A stretch of 64,000 bases of DNA from Limnobacter parvus (GCF_024623725.1 NZ_JANKHG010000026.1:124001-188000), one strand, 5' to 3'. Shown: positions 42,891-52,253, counted from the stretch's first letter. A program made the numbers and translations. Notes: a model not told the origin generated them from the sequence alone.

Positions 42891-43700
42891 CTAGATCAAT
42901 TCTTCGTCTTTCAAAATACGCAACTGCAACTCGCGCCACACGCGCGTGCCGGTTTCATCAAAGCGCAGCACGCTTTCGAAGAATTGCTGCCGTGCAGCAG
43001 CATTGATCCATTCTGCTGGAAGCAGGGGGTCGCGTCGCACTTCGTAGATGGCCTGGCTGCCCACCAAATAGGCGTCTCGAGCTGCTTTTTCCAGTTTCAT
43101 GCGTGAATAACCCTGCATCCAATCATTCAGTTTTTTGGTGTGTGTTGTGTAATGCCTTTCAAGTTTGCGCAGGTCCCACAGCTTTTGGAGTGCTTTCAGT
43201 TGCGCAGCATTGGCCGGCACCAATTCAAAAGTAAGTATTTCTTTTTCAACGCCTTGGGCTATTAGTTTTTCCTGCACGCCACCCAAGCCCATGCTTAAGT
43301 TTGCAGGGCGCACAAACAAGCCTTGTTCGAATTCACGAAACCCCATCAGTGCCAGTGCCTTTTCCCGGGTTTGCAATTGTTTGCGGTCACTTCGACCCAG
43401 GTGGGGTGTGAATACCGCGTAAAAATTGCCATTCCATTCGCAGCTTGCCGTCAGTCGGTTACTCCAGCTTTGAATGTCCTGGCCAGTGAATACAGCCTGT
43501 TTGCCTAGGGTGTACACGCCACGGCCTGCAGACTTTAATTGCCCCTCGGCAGCCAGCCTTGCCATGGCGACACGTGCGCTGTTCTCGGATACACCAAACA
43601 GATTACAAGCCATGACCATGTGTGCTGCTTTTACTTGGCGACCTTTGCCAGCCAACATCAGGCCTAGAATTAATTGTTTGGGGGAAGCGTTTGTTTTCAC
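42891..43700 (-). CDS. PaaX-family transcriptional regulator, 269 aa
   Basis: The N-terminal winged-helix region includes SENSARVAMARLAAEGQLKSAGRGVYTLG. The middle and C-terminal portions (NRLTASCEWNGNFYAVFTPHLGRSDRKQL and ARDAYLVGSQAIYEVRRDPLLP) match PaaX, a GntR-like repressor that in other bacteria responds to phenylacetyl-CoA. No phenylacetate genes are nearby, so the ligand here is likely another acyl-CoA. It lies 110 bp upstream of the PF10118 gene on the same strand and is divergent from the hydrolase operon at 43855. Confidence 0.86.
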   Translation of the reverse strand: MKTNASPKQLILGLMLAGKGRQVKAAHMVMACNLFGVSENSARVAMARLAAEGQLKSAGRGVYTLGKQAVFTGQDIQSWSNRLTASCEWNGNFYAVFTPHLGRSDRKQLQTREKALALMGFREFEQGLFVRPANLSMGLGGVQEKLIAQGVEKEILTFELVPANAAQLKALQKLWDLRKLERHYTTHTKKLNDWMQGYSRMKLEKAARDAYLVGSQAIYEVRRDPLLPAEWINAAARQQFFESVLRFDETGTRVWRELQLRILKDEELI

Positions 43701-43854
43701 GATGTTTTTTAAAGAATTGGAGGCATTAGTCTAACTTGTTGCAGGACGCAGTGGTTGTAGCAAGCTCCGCCTTCCAGCAAATTCGTTATATTGAAGAAAA
43801 TAACAAAACCAGCGTAAATTGCATGACGCTGTAACAATCGGAGACCCTGTAACA

Positions 43855-44760
43855 ATGAATCCCATTCAGCTCGTGGCAGAGAAAGCCGTGCGTACTACAT
43901 TGCGTGGCACCTTCAAGGCACCCGGCAAGTTACCGATTCCACTGAAGTGGCTGGCCAAAACAATGAACGCGGGTGCGCCGTTGTTCAAGGTTCGCCATGA
44001 TGCTCGTGTTGAATTTCTCGAATTGGGGACCTGCATGTGTGCCCTTGTGCGCCCTGCCAATTCCCACACAGATCAGGTGCTATTGCACATGCATGGGGGT
44101 GCGTTTTTCGCAGGGTCACTGGAAACCCATTTGCCGTTGGCCAGTGAACTGGCGGTTCGATGCAATGCGCGTGTTTTTCTGATCGATTACCGATTGGCGC
44201 CGGAACACCCTTACCCAGCAGCGTTAGAGGACGGTATTGCTGCTTACCAAGCCCTGCTTGATCTGGATGTAAATGCCAAGAATCTTACTTTGGTGGGCGA
44301 TTCGGCCGGTGCCGCCCACATTCTGGCCATGGCCATTTATGCCCGCAACGAAGGCATTCCATTGCCGGGCGGCATGGTCATGATTTCTCCTTTCGTTGAC
44401 ATGACCTTGACATCTGAATCCATTCAAAGCAAAGCCAAAGCAGACCCCATGCTCAGTGTGGTGCCGCTTCAACGTGGTGTTTCCGCATACTGTGGTGATG
44501 AGTTGGCAACTGACCCCAAGGTGTCACCGGTGTTTGCCGATCTGGAAGATTTACCGCCCATGTTTATTCAAGTGGGCAGTGATGAAATTTTACTGGACGA
44601 CGCTTTATTGCTGGAGCGGCGTGCCAAAGAGGCCGGGGTGCAAGTAAGCTGTACCGTTCACGAAGGCATGTGGCACAACTTTCAAATGTTCAGTGCCTAT
44701 GTTGAGAAAGCAGACAAAGCCTTGTGGGCAATTGCTGATTTTGTAAGAAGAGGGGAATGA
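43855..44760 (+). CDS. Alpha/beta hydrolase, hormone-sensitive-lipase type, 301 aa
   Basis: HMHGGAFFAGS (78-88) is the oxyanion-hole HGG motif, GDSAG (148-152) contains the nucleophile Ser150, and the C-terminal SDEILLDD and MWHNFQMF supply the acid and His of the triad. It is a carboxylesterase acting on acyl esters. I start at ATG 43855; upstream non-ATG starts lack support. The stop overlaps the SDR start by 4 bp, so it opens a hydrolase-SDR-hydrolase operon. Confidence 0.9.
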   Translation: MNPIQLVAEKAVRTTLRGTFKAPGKLPIPLKWLAKTMNAGAPLFKVRHDARVEFLELGTCMCALVRPANSHTDQVLLHMHGGAFFAGSLETHLPLASELAVRCNARVFLIDYRLAPEHPYPAALEDGIAAYQALLDLDVNAKNLTLVGDSAGAAHILAMAIYARNEGIPLPGGMVMISPFVDMTLTSESIQSKAKADPMLSVVPLQRGVSAYCGDELATDPKVSPVFADLEDLPPMFIQVGSDEILLDDALLLERRAKEAGVQVSCTVHEGMWHNFQMFSAYVEKADKALWAIADFVRRGE

Positions 44761-45542
44761 AAATGAAGCAGTGGGCATTGGTAACGGGCGCGTCGTCTGG
44801 TATTGGTTTGCATCTGGCAGAATGTTTTGCGAAAGACGGTATCTCATTGTTGTTGAGTGCCCGAAATGAAGCCAAGCTGGCGGAATTGGCTGCCGATTGG
44901 ATGGGCAAGTACAACGTCAAGGTGCTTGTGCTGGCCTCAGATTTATCCAAGCCGGGTGCCGCAGCCGAACTGGTCGACAAGGTGAAAACACAGGGTATTG
45001 AATTAAGTTATCTGGTCAACAATGCGGGTGTGGGCACCTATGGTTTGTTCAAAGACACACCTGTGGAAGCAACAAGCAGCATGTTGCGCCTGAACATGGA
45101 AGCCCTCACCGTACTTTGCAGTGGTTTTATGCCCGACCTGTTAAAGAACAAAGGCAAAATTCTGAATGTGGCCTCCACAGCTGCATTTCAGCCTGGCCCC
45201 TACATGGCTGCGTATTACGCCACCAAGGCTTACGTGCTCAGTTTCAGTGAGGCGCTGGCCGAGGAGCTTGCCGACAGCGGTGTGGCGGTGTGTGCGCTGT
45301 GCCCAGGTCCGACTGCTTCTGGTTTTCAAGCCGAGGCGAATATGCAGAAATCTGCTTTGGTTCAAGGCAAACGCATGCCCACTTCAGAAGACGTTGCTGT
45401 GAAGGGCTACGCCGCCATGCTACGTAATCAGCGCGTTTACATTCACGGCGCGCTGAACTGGACCATGGCGCAAAGCATTCGCTTCACTCCCCGCAGTTGG
45501 GCCACCAAGGTGGTGAAATTCATTTCCAAGCCAGTGGCTTAA
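44757..45542 (+). CDS. Short-chain dehydrogenase/reductase, 261 aa
   Basis: TGASSGIG near residues 10-17, VNNAGVG near 90-96 and YYATK give the classical SDR pattern. Its ATG overlaps the preceding hydrolase by 4 bp and it is followed after 8 bp by another hydrolase, suggesting a three-step conversion of an ester to alcohol to ketone or the reverse. The substrate is unknown. Confidence 0.87.
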   Translation: MKMKQWALVTGASSGIGLHLAECFAKDGISLLLSARNEAKLAELAADWMGKYNVKVLVLASDLSKPGAAAELVDKVKTQGIELSYLVNNAGVGTYGLFKDTPVEATSSMLRLNMEALTVLCSGFMPDLLKNKGKILNVASTAAFQPGPYMAAYYATKAYVLSFSEALAEELADSGVAVCALCPGPTASGFQAEANMQKSALVQGKRMPTSEDVAVKGYAAMLRNQRVYIHGALNWTMAQSIRFTPRSWATKVVKFISKPVA

Positions 45543-45550
45543 ATAACGAA

Positions 45551-46399
45551 ATGGTAGTTCTCAACGAAATGCACCTGCTGCCCATGCCGGGCGGCGGGAA
45601 TGTCGCTTTGCACCGAACCAAGCCGACCAATTCAAATGGGTTGCCCGTGGTGGTTGCGCACGGCACCTTGTCCAATAAAAACGCGGTTGAACATTTGGGT
45701 GAATACCTTGCGGAACAAGGGTTCGACACCTGGCTGCTTGAATGGGGTGGGCATGGCGATGCAAAATCTGCAAACCGCAAACAGAACTTCGAATATCCGG
45801 CCTTGAATGATTTGCCGGTGGCCATTGATTTTATTGCGCAGTACACAGGGCATGAACAGTTGCACTGGACTTCTCACAGTGGTGGGGGATTGCTGGCATT
45901 GATGCTGCTGGCCAGGCAGCCCGAACGCATGCATCAAATAAAAAGCCTTAGCCTGATTGGTGCGCAAGTAACAGACGCTGCCCCCAGCCTGAAAGAAAAA
46001 ATACGTGTTGCTGCGCTGGGCACGCTAACCTTGCTATTGGGGCAAACACCGCAGCGACTGGTGCCCATTGGCCCGGAAGGCGAGCCCACCTTGTTGCTGC
46101 TGCAGTGGTGCAAGTGGAATTTAAGCCAGCGATGGACTGGCGCTGATGGCTTCGATTATCTAAAGGCCCTTGAACATATCACCGTGCCTTCACTTGTGAT
46201 TGCGGGTGGGAATGATGACGTTGCACCAATTAAAGGCTGTCGCCGAATTTATGAGGCGCTTGGCGGTTTAAAAATATGGCATGAATGCGCAGAGCATCAT
46301 GGTTTCAGTAAAAACTTCACTCACAGCCAGATGATACGCGGGGCTGCGGCGCGTGCCGAAGTGTTTCCACTGCTGCACGGCTTCATTCAACGCGTTTGA
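45551..46399 (+). CDS. Alpha/beta hydrolase, 282 aa
   Basis: VVVAHGTLSNK is the oxyanion-hole segment, WTSHSGGGLLAL the nucleophile elbow (S-H-S-G-G, an unusual variant of GxSxG with Ser before His), NDDVAP the acid and EHHGFSK the His. This variant appears in AB-hydrolase relatives of lipases and PHA-like enzymes. ATG at 45551 is preferred to an upstream start inside the SDR gene. It closes the hydrolase-SDR operon and faces the convergent orphan gene at 46409. Confidence 0.83.
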   Translation: MVVLNEMHLLPMPGGGNVALHRTKPTNSNGLPVVVAHGTLSNKNAVEHLGEYLAEQGFDTWLLEWGGHGDAKSANRKQNFEYPALNDLPVAIDFIAQYTGHEQLHWTSHSGGGLLALMLLARQPERMHQIKSLSLIGAQVTDAAPSLKEKIRVAALGTLTLLLGQTPQRLVPIGPEGEPTLLLLQWCKWNLSQRWTGADGFDYLKALEHITVPSLVIAGGNDDVAPIKGCRRIYEALGGLKIWHECAEHHGFSKNFTHSQMIRGAAARAEVFPLLHGFIQRV

Positions 46400-46408
46400 G
46401 AAATCTTG

Positions 46409-47092
46409 TTACTTTCGGATCAGGAACACTTCAAAATGCTTTGCAATTGGGGGGCAGCTTTCTTCCTGAATGTGTGGTGGCAACTTTCTCAGCGTATGTT
46501 TAAATAGCCTGTGCAGCACGTTGATGACACCGTTGATTGTCTTGCTGATTACGAAGTTAAAGCCCATGAGGTCTTTCGGCGTGTAAACCAGAGGCACCAA
46601 TGCAGTTTCAATGGCCTCTATCAACAATTCAACGCCTTCGTTAAGTTTTTCGCTTTCCTTGTTGGCCAGGGCAAACATTACATCGCTGGCACTTTCCGCG
46701 TAGGTTGAAGTGACAGGAATCACAATGTAAGGGTGTGTTTGACCATTTAAATTCAATACGTGCACCATGTCGTGAAAGTGGTGAATAACGGGCGGTACGC
46801 GTTTGTTCGCGATGAACTTGACTAGCCAGCCGATGTAATGTTGTGCTTCACTTTGAACCTTGTGAATCACCTTTGATGCGTCTTGCAGCATCTTGTCAGC
46901 TTGTGTTTTATTCAGTTCGTCCAGCAAATGGGTAAAGCAGGTGTCCAGTAGCTGCACATAGGTTTGTGCCAGCAGATCAGCACCCAGTGCTTTGTCTTCA
47001 TCGCTAATTGGCTTGGCTGCACGCACGTGAAGGGCCTTCATTTCCGTGTATACATTTTCTGTAATTTGAATAGCAATATAAGGTGTGTTCAT
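46409..47092 (-). CDS. Protein of unknown function, mostly helical, 227 aa
   Basis: I do not recognise this family. The sequence is helix-rich and lacks Cys except two near positions 70 and 215, with no signal peptide or membrane segment. Conserved-looking stretches include HHFHDMVHVLNLNGQTHPYI and VYTPKDLMGFNFVI. The start is the ATG at 47092; an open frame reaches further but would cross the divergent Sel1 gene. The 76-bp gap to that gene is a shared promoter region. It is possibly regulatory or structural; no function is assigned. Confidence 0.55.
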   Translation of the reverse strand: MNTPYIAIQITENVYTEMKALHVRAAKPISDEDKALGADLLAQTYVQLLDTCFTHLLDELNKTQADKMLQDASKVIHKVQSEAQHYIGWLVKFIANKRVPPVIHHFHDMVHVLNLNGQTHPYIVIPVTSTYAESASDVMFALANKESEKLNEGVELLIEAIETALVPLVYTPKDLMGFNFVISKTINGVINVLHRLFKHTLRKLPPHIQEESCPPIAKHFEVFLIRK

Positions 47093-47168
47093 GTTGGAAT
47101 CAGAATGGGTTATTCGAGGTATCTTACACAGTAAAATCACGGCTTGAACAGTCCACGGGCCACACGCC

Positions 47169-48065
47169 ATGCAATCTCAACCACCTGTTGAATTTACCGA
47201 CGAAATCAAATCGCTGTTCGTCGAGAAGAATTTACTCAAGGCGCGCGAACGCCTACTTGATACCCTGGCCAACAACTGGAACGGGCACAACAATTTGATT
47301 GCCTTTACTTATTTGTATGCCGGCGATCGCAGCGAAGACGATTGCAATCAGGCCATGCACTGGCTGGAAAAGGGCGTTCTTGCAGGCGAGGTGGATGCCA
47401 AAGTGATTCTTGGGCGCTTGTTGATTTCAGGCGAGTTGGGGCAATCCGATTTTCAGCGCGGCAAGTTGTTGCTTGAAGAGGCAGCAAACAACAATGTGTT
47501 GATGGCTGTGCTTACCCTGGTTCAAATACACCACGGCGGAGTGGAAGGGCATTTGGAAGCCGACACCGACAAGGCCATGCATTACACAAGGCAAGCCGCG
47601 GAATTGGGCGATCCGAATTCAGCGTATCGCTTGGCATTGGAACTGGAGCGCGCAGAAGCCCCCGACCTTGCCAACGCCTTTAAATATTTCGACAAGGCTG
47701 CGCAGGGAGGGTTGTCGCAGGCCATGCACAATGTGGGTGTTTACTACCTGCACGGCAAAGGTGTTTCAAAAAGTGTGACCCTAGCCCTGGCTTATTTGGC
47801 TGAGGCAACGAAACTGGGTTCCCCTTTGTCGATGCTGACTTTGGCGTTGCTGTATCTGGATGGTGTTGAAGTTCCGAAGGACCGTGGTGTGGCCTTAAGC
47901 TGGCTTTACATCTATCAAATACTTTTTCCGGAAACCGACATTCCTGAGCAACTTCAGTTGCTTCTTGATGAAGTATCTGTCGAAGAACAAAACTTCGCAC
48001 GAGCAGCGGCTCAGAATTTTATGACGCATCAACTGAATAAATCCCCTACCGGAACCTTGCACTAA
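47169..48065 (+). CDS. Sel1-repeat (TPR-like) protein, 298 aa
   Basis: Repeats of the SLR type are visible: ALGDPNSAYRLALELERA-like, AAQGGLSQAMHNVGVYYLHGKGV and ATKLGSPLSMLTLALLYLDGVEVPKDR, with KAMHYTRQAAELGDPNSAY before them. Sel1 proteins form superhelical scaffolds for protein-protein contacts. No signal peptide is seen, so it is probably cytoplasmic. The role of this one is unknown. It is divergent from the unknown gene at 46409. Confidence 0.8.
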   Translation: MQSQPPVEFTDEIKSLFVEKNLLKARERLLDTLANNWNGHNNLIAFTYLYAGDRSEDDCNQAMHWLEKGVLAGEVDAKVILGRLLISGELGQSDFQRGKLLLEEAANNNVLMAVLTLVQIHHGGVEGHLEADTDKAMHYTRQAAELGDPNSAYRLALELERAEAPDLANAFKYFDKAAQGGLSQAMHNVGVYYLHGKGVSKSVTLALAYLAEATKLGSPLSMLTLALLYLDGVEVPKDRGVALSWLYIYQILFPETDIPEQLQLLLDEVSVEEQNFARAAAQNFMTHQLNKSPTGTLH

Positions 48066-48116
48066 TCTGCAATACTGCACTTGGGAGTTTTCCCTTAATC
48101 CGTTACGAGGACCGCC

Positions 48117-48245
48117 ATGACTGTTTGCCCGATTGCACTTGCTGTTGGTTGTCAAAAATGTCCTGCATTTAAAATCTGCCCGGCCAAATCTATCCTGGGT
48201 GATCAGCCCAAGGCCAGTGAAAAGCAGCCTGAAAAGAAAAAGTAA
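48117..48245 (+). CDS. 42-residue Cys-rich small protein
   Basis: A short gene with ACGAGG about 8 bases before its ATG and an intrinsic terminator just after its stop. Cys residues fall at 4, 12, 15 and 21 (pattern C-x7-C-x2-C-x5-C), followed by a Lys-rich tail. The four Cys could bind a metal or Fe-S cluster. No homolog is recalled. The gene stands alone between the Sel1 and AGCS genes with its own ribosome site and terminator, which argues that it is real. Confidence 0.65.
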   Translation: MTVCPIALAVGCQKCPAFKICPAKSILGDQPKASEKQPEKKK

Positions 48246-48263
48246 GTTGCGATACTTTTTCTG

Positions 48264-48292
48264 AAAAACCCCGACTAGTTCGGGGTTTTTTT
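48264..48292 (+). terminator. Intrinsic terminator
   Basis: AAAAA, stem CCCCGA (48269-48274), loop CTAGT, stem TCGGGG (48280-48285) and seven T. It ends the small Cys-rich gene, and possibly the Sel1 gene, before the AGCS symporter. Confidence 0.9.
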
Positions 48293-48417
48293 ACGCCGAT
48301 AAATTGCGAAATTTGTAAAACAAGGTTTCTTGGGCACGTTGTTTGCGTAATAAACTGCAAATTCGCCTGTGTAGCACCAACTTGGCGCATCGCTTTTCAC
48401 AACAAGGAGAACAATGC

Positions 48418-49761
48418 ATGGAAGCACTTACGCAGTTTGTTAACGCAATCAATGGCATCGTATGGGGTCCCCCCATGTTGATTGCCATCCTGGGGACCGG
48501 CCTGTTTCTGCAACTCCGTCTGAAATTCATGCCCATATTTAAAATTGGGATGGGCTTTCGTTGGGTCTGGAAAAGCAGAACTCCTGAAGCGGGTGCCAAG
48601 GGCGACATTACCCCGTATGCGGCATTGATGACAGCGCTGGCGGCCACCGTGGGTACAGGCAATATCGCTGGCGTGGCCACAGCCATCGCACTGGGCGGGC
48701 CTGGTGCCTTGTTCTGGATGTGGATGACCGCGCTTGTTGGCATGGCCACCAAATACGCTGAAGTGTTGTTGGCTGTGCATTATCGCGAAACGGACGCACG
48801 GGGTCAGCAGGTGGGTGGTCCCATGTATGCCATTAAAAATGGTTTGGGCAAGAACTGGAAATGGCTGGGTTTTGCATTTGCCTTGTTTGGTGGTTTGGCC
48901 GGTTTTGGTATTGGCAACATGGTGCAGTCCAACAGCGTGGCAGATGTGTTGAATGTGACATTCGGAATCGAAAAATGGATTTCCGGCATTGTCATGATGG
49001 TGCTTGTTGGCTTTGTTTTGATTGGCGGTGTGAAGCGAATTGGTGCAGTTGCACAAAAGGTGGTGCCATTCATGTGCGTGGCCTACATTGTGGCGTCGTT
49101 GGTCGTACTGGGCATCTACATTCAGGAAATCCCCGCAGCCTTTGCTTTGATTATCGAAAGCGCCTTTAATCCAGTGGCTGCCACGGGCGGTTTTGCAGGT
49201 GCGGCAATCATGCTCGCCATTCGCTACGGCGTTGCTCGCGGTATTTTCTCAAATGAGGCAGGTTTGGGAACAGCCGGTATTGCACAGGCTGCAGGGCAGA
49301 GTAAAAACCCGGTGGAGTCAGGCTTGATTGGGATGATGGGTACATTCATCGACACCATTATTGTGTGCACCATGACGGGCTTGGTCATCATTGTGACTGG
49401 GGTGTGGAGCAGTGGGGCGAATGGTGCAGCGCTTAGTTCCAGTGCCTATGCCGCAGGCCTGCCTGGTGTGGGTGAATATGTGTTGGCCATTTCTTTGGCA
49501 TTTTTCGCATTCACCACCATTTTGGGCTGGTCATATTTTGGTGAAAAATGCTGGGAGTTTATTGCCGGAACGGCCATCACCTTGCCGTACCGTGTGCTGT
49601 GGACTGGCTTTGTGTTCGTAGGCGCCGTTACTCAGCTCGACTTTGTGTGGTTGGTGGCAGACACGCTGAACGCTTTCATGGCGCTGCCCAACCTGGTTTC
49701 CTTGTTGCTGCTGTCTCCGGTCATCGCAAAGCTGACCAATGAGTATTTCGCCAACAAATAA
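48418..49761 (+). CDS. Alanine/glycine:cation symporter (AGCS family), 447 aa
   Basis: About ten to eleven transmembrane helices. TPYAALMTALAATVGTGNIAGVATAIALGGPGALFWMW is the AGCS signature, and NEAGLGTAGIAQAAGQSKNPVESG matches the second conserved segment. It imports Ala or Gly with Na+ or H+. I start at the ATG 48418 with AAGGAG 8 bases upstream; an open frame before it is not convincing. An ATG at 48414 is in another frame. Confidence 0.93.
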   Translation: MEALTQFVNAINGIVWGPPMLIAILGTGLFLQLRLKFMPIFKIGMGFRWVWKSRTPEAGAKGDITPYAALMTALAATVGTGNIAGVATAIALGGPGALFWMWMTALVGMATKYAEVLLAVHYRETDARGQQVGGPMYAIKNGLGKNWKWLGFAFALFGGLAGFGIGNMVQSNSVADVLNVTFGIEKWISGIVMMVLVGFVLIGGVKRIGAVAQKVVPFMCVAYIVASLVVLGIYIQEIPAAFALIIESAFNPVAATGGFAGAAIMLAIRYGVARGIFSNEAGLGTAGIAQAAGQSKNPVESGLIGMMGTFIDTIIVCTMTGLVIIVTGVWSSGANGAALSSSAYAAGLPGVGEYVLAISLAFFAFTTILGWSYFGEKCWEFIAGTAITLPYRVLWTGFVFVGAVTQLDFVWLVADTLNAFMALPNLVSLLLLSPVIAKLTNEYFANK

Positions 49762-49784
49762 GCAAAGTGTCAAAACATCAACTT

Positions 49785-50470
49785 CTACACCTTCAAGCTG
49801 AATGGTGTGAAGTTGGTGTTTCTGTCGTAATAATCTTCGTTCTCTGCACGCTTTAATTTGGCGACTATCCAGTAGGTCAGGGGTGTCGCCAAAATTTCCC
49901 AACTTGTTTTCAACACATATTGAGTCAGCGCCACAGTGATGATCTGGTCGGTGCTCATGATTCCCCAGAACGCGATGGTGTAGAACAAGGCTGAATCAAT
50001 GAATTCGCCCACCACGGTGGAACCGATGGTGCGCGTCCACAGCCATTTGCCCTGGGTCCAGATTTTCATTTTCGCCAACACAAAACTGTTGATGAAGCTT
50101 CCACTCCAGAAAGCAATCAGCGAGGCCAGCACAATACGCCAGGTGTTACCAAACACGCTTTCAATGGCAGGTTGCCTGTCGGCCCAGAAGGGGGCAAGTT
50201 CACTACGGTAAAAGCCATTACCGATGCGAAAGCCAGCGCACCAAAGCCAGCCCACACTGCGCGGCGGTCACGGCCATAACCATACACCTCGGTCAAAATG
50301 TCGCCAAAAATATAAGAAATCGGGAAGAAAAGTACCCCGGCTGCGAATGTGACCGTACCCACCACGGGCAGATCCAACTCGGAGATTTTTGCGGGGCCGA
50401 TCAGGTTGGAGCACAGCAGCACCGCCACGAAGGCCACCAGAACGAACTCATAATATTTGTATTGGCGCAT
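49785..50470 (-). pseudogene. yhhQ: Queuosine-precursor transporter (YhhQ/VUT family), frameshifted
   Basis: The N-terminal part (start 50470) reads as a VUT-family membrane protein through FGALAFASVMAFTVVNLPP, then the frame fails. The remaining C-terminal part (PFWADRQPAIESVFGNTWRI onward, with LASLIAFWSGSFINSFVLAK and WLWTRTIGSTVVGEF) continues in another frame to the stop at 49785. The break lies at the G-run 50190-50194. A 1-base or a 7-base loss in a CCCC-rich stretch would explain it. It is either a genuine pseudogene or a sequencing error in a homopolymer. Intact members import preQ0/preQ1 for queuosine synthesis. Confidence 0.85.
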
Positions 50471-50530
50471 CTGAAACTTATCCTGTGGGTAGTGAGTACG
50501 AATATAGATCGTATATGTAGTAATTACAGT

Positions 50531-50543
50531 AATAATGATTATT
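50531..50543. promoter_or_regulatory. Fur-box-like palindrome
   Basis: AATAAT-G-ATTATT is a perfect 6-1-6 palindrome in the 160-bp gap between the broken transporter and the DUF4331 gene. With flanks it matches 12 of 15 positions of the 7-1-7 Fur consensus (TGATAAT-N-ATTATCA). AT-rich symmetry alone could arise by chance. Confidence 0.35.
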
Positions 50544-50630
50544 GTGGTAACGGTATGCGAAATCTATACTCATGTTGCAATAACTGCGCTGTGGTTATTG
50601 GTGTCACCAATTGAAACAGAGGATGGAAAG

Positions 50631-52241
50631 ATGTACACATCAATGAAGAAAGGCACACCAAAAAACAATAAAAAGTTTACCAAAAGTATTTTAGCAGGCA
50701 GCCTGTTGGCTGTTGTCAGCGTTGCTGCGTTGGCTTCTAGCCATCGCGAAGCGCCTTCCATTACCACCACACCGAAGGTAGACGGAACAGATTTTTACAT
50801 GTTCCGAAGCTATGAAGCAAACCGGTCCAATTTTATTACTTTGATCGCAAATTATCAGCCTTTGCAGGATGGTTATGGCGGCCCGAACTATTTTTCGATG
50901 GACCCCAACGCTCTGTACGAAATTCACATCGACAACGATGGCGATGCGCAAGAGGAAATTACATTTCAGTTCAACTTCCGCAATACATTGCGCGATTTGA
51001 AGCAAACCATTGGAGGCGAATCCGTCAGTATTCCTTTGATTCAGCAGGGCGGTGTGGCCAATGTGGGCGACACGAATTTGAATTTGAATGAAACCTACAC
51101 AATGACTGTGGTGCGTGATGGCCGCCGAAACGGCAACCGCACTGTCGTTTCGAAAACTGGTGGAAATTCAACACTTGAAAAACCAGTGGACTACATTGGT
51201 GAAAAAACTTTGGGTAACGCAGCGGCTTACCAAGCGTATGCGGATGCTCATATCCACACTGTCACGATTCCTGGATGTTCAGCAGGTACCAATCAAGCCC
51301 GCGTTTTTGTAGGCCAGCGCCAGGAAGGTTTTGCTGTGAACTTGGGTACCATTTTTGACTTGGTGAATGCACCTTTTGGAGTAATTTCAAACCGTGCCAA
51401 TGCCAACGCTGCATTTGAAAATTCCATTCAAGACAAAAACGTGACCAGCATTGCCTTGGAAATTCACAAAGATTGTTTAACTCCTGGAACTGAAGACGTA
51501 ATTGGTGGATGGACAACCGCCAGCGTGCGTCAGGTTCAAATTGGTGACGGTGTACCAGCGCAAGGCCACCAAACGGCAGAGAAAGTCGGTGGTGCTTGGG
51601 TACAGGTATCACGCTTGGGTATGCCTTTGGTGAATGAAGTGGTGATCGGTTTGAAAGACAAAGACCGGTTCAATGCTTCTAAGCCAAGCGGTGATGGTCA
51701 GTTCTTGACCTATGTGTCTAACCCCACCTTGCCGCAGCTGATTAGTTTGGTGCTTACCCAAAGCCCCGCTTCAGCGCCTACAAACTTTCCAAGAACTGAT
51801 CTTTTGAATGTTTTCTTGGCTGGTATTGAAGGTGTAAACCGACCTGCGAATGTCACCTTGTCAGAAATGCTGCGTTTGAACACTGAAACCATGCCAACGG
51901 CAATTGGGGCCCAAAACCAGTTGGGCTTGGCCTTTGGTGATGCGGCAGGTTTCCCGAACGGTCGTCGACCAATCGATGACGTAGTGGACATTTCACTGGT
52001 TGCTGTAATGGGCGGCCTTTGTGTGGCCAATGGAACGGGCAACACGTTTGGTTTGAACACGGTGCCTGGTACCAACTTGTCATCCACTTGCGCACCTTCC
52101 AGTGTTCCCTTGGGCAATACATCGCTAAGTATTCACGACGCTGTGGAGCAGGCACGTGTGCCCTTCATGAATCGCTTTCCGTTCTTGAGCACACCCACGC
52201 CGGGTTCAGGCACGCCTGCACCAACGCAAACCACGCTTTAA
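50631..52241 (+). CDS. DUF4331 family exported protein, 536 aa
   Basis: A signal peptide ends around ALASS, followed by HREAPSIT, a hallmark at the start of DUF4331. The body continues with GTDFYMFRSYE and repeated beta-rich segments with NDGDAQEEITFQF. Family members are exported and of unknown function. I place the start at ATG 50631; an in-frame ATG at 50643 is also possible, and the further upstream frame is rejected because it would precede the signal peptide by 32 residues. It lies 12 bp upstream of a small lipoprotein gene. Confidence 0.85.
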   Translation: MYTSMKKGTPKNNKKFTKSILAGSLLAVVSVAALASSHREAPSITTTPKVDGTDFYMFRSYEANRSNFITLIANYQPLQDGYGGPNYFSMDPNALYEIHIDNDGDAQEEITFQFNFRNTLRDLKQTIGGESVSIPLIQQGGVANVGDTNLNLNETYTMTVVRDGRRNGNRTVVSKTGGNSTLEKPVDYIGEKTLGNAAAYQAYADAHIHTVTIPGCSAGTNQARVFVGQRQEGFAVNLGTIFDLVNAPFGVISNRANANAAFENSIQDKNVTSIALEIHKDCLTPGTEDVIGGWTTASVRQVQIGDGVPAQGHQTAEKVGGAWVQVSRLGMPLVNEVVIGLKDKDRFNASKPSGDGQFLTYVSNPTLPQLISLVLTQSPASAPTNFPRTDLLNVFLAGIEGVNRPANVTLSEMLRLNTETMPTAIGAQNQLGLAFGDAAGFPNGRRPIDDVVDISLVAVMGGLCVANGTGNTFGLNTVPGTNLSSTCAPSSVPLGNTSLSIHDAVEQARVPFMNRFPFLSTPTPGSGTPAPTQTTL

Positions 52242-52253
52242 GAGGACAGCACC

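Noticed and set aside
50471-50630. preQ1 riboswitch upstream of the queuosine transporter
   Set aside because: I found no convincing preQ1 stem-loop and pseudoknot pattern on the minus strand.
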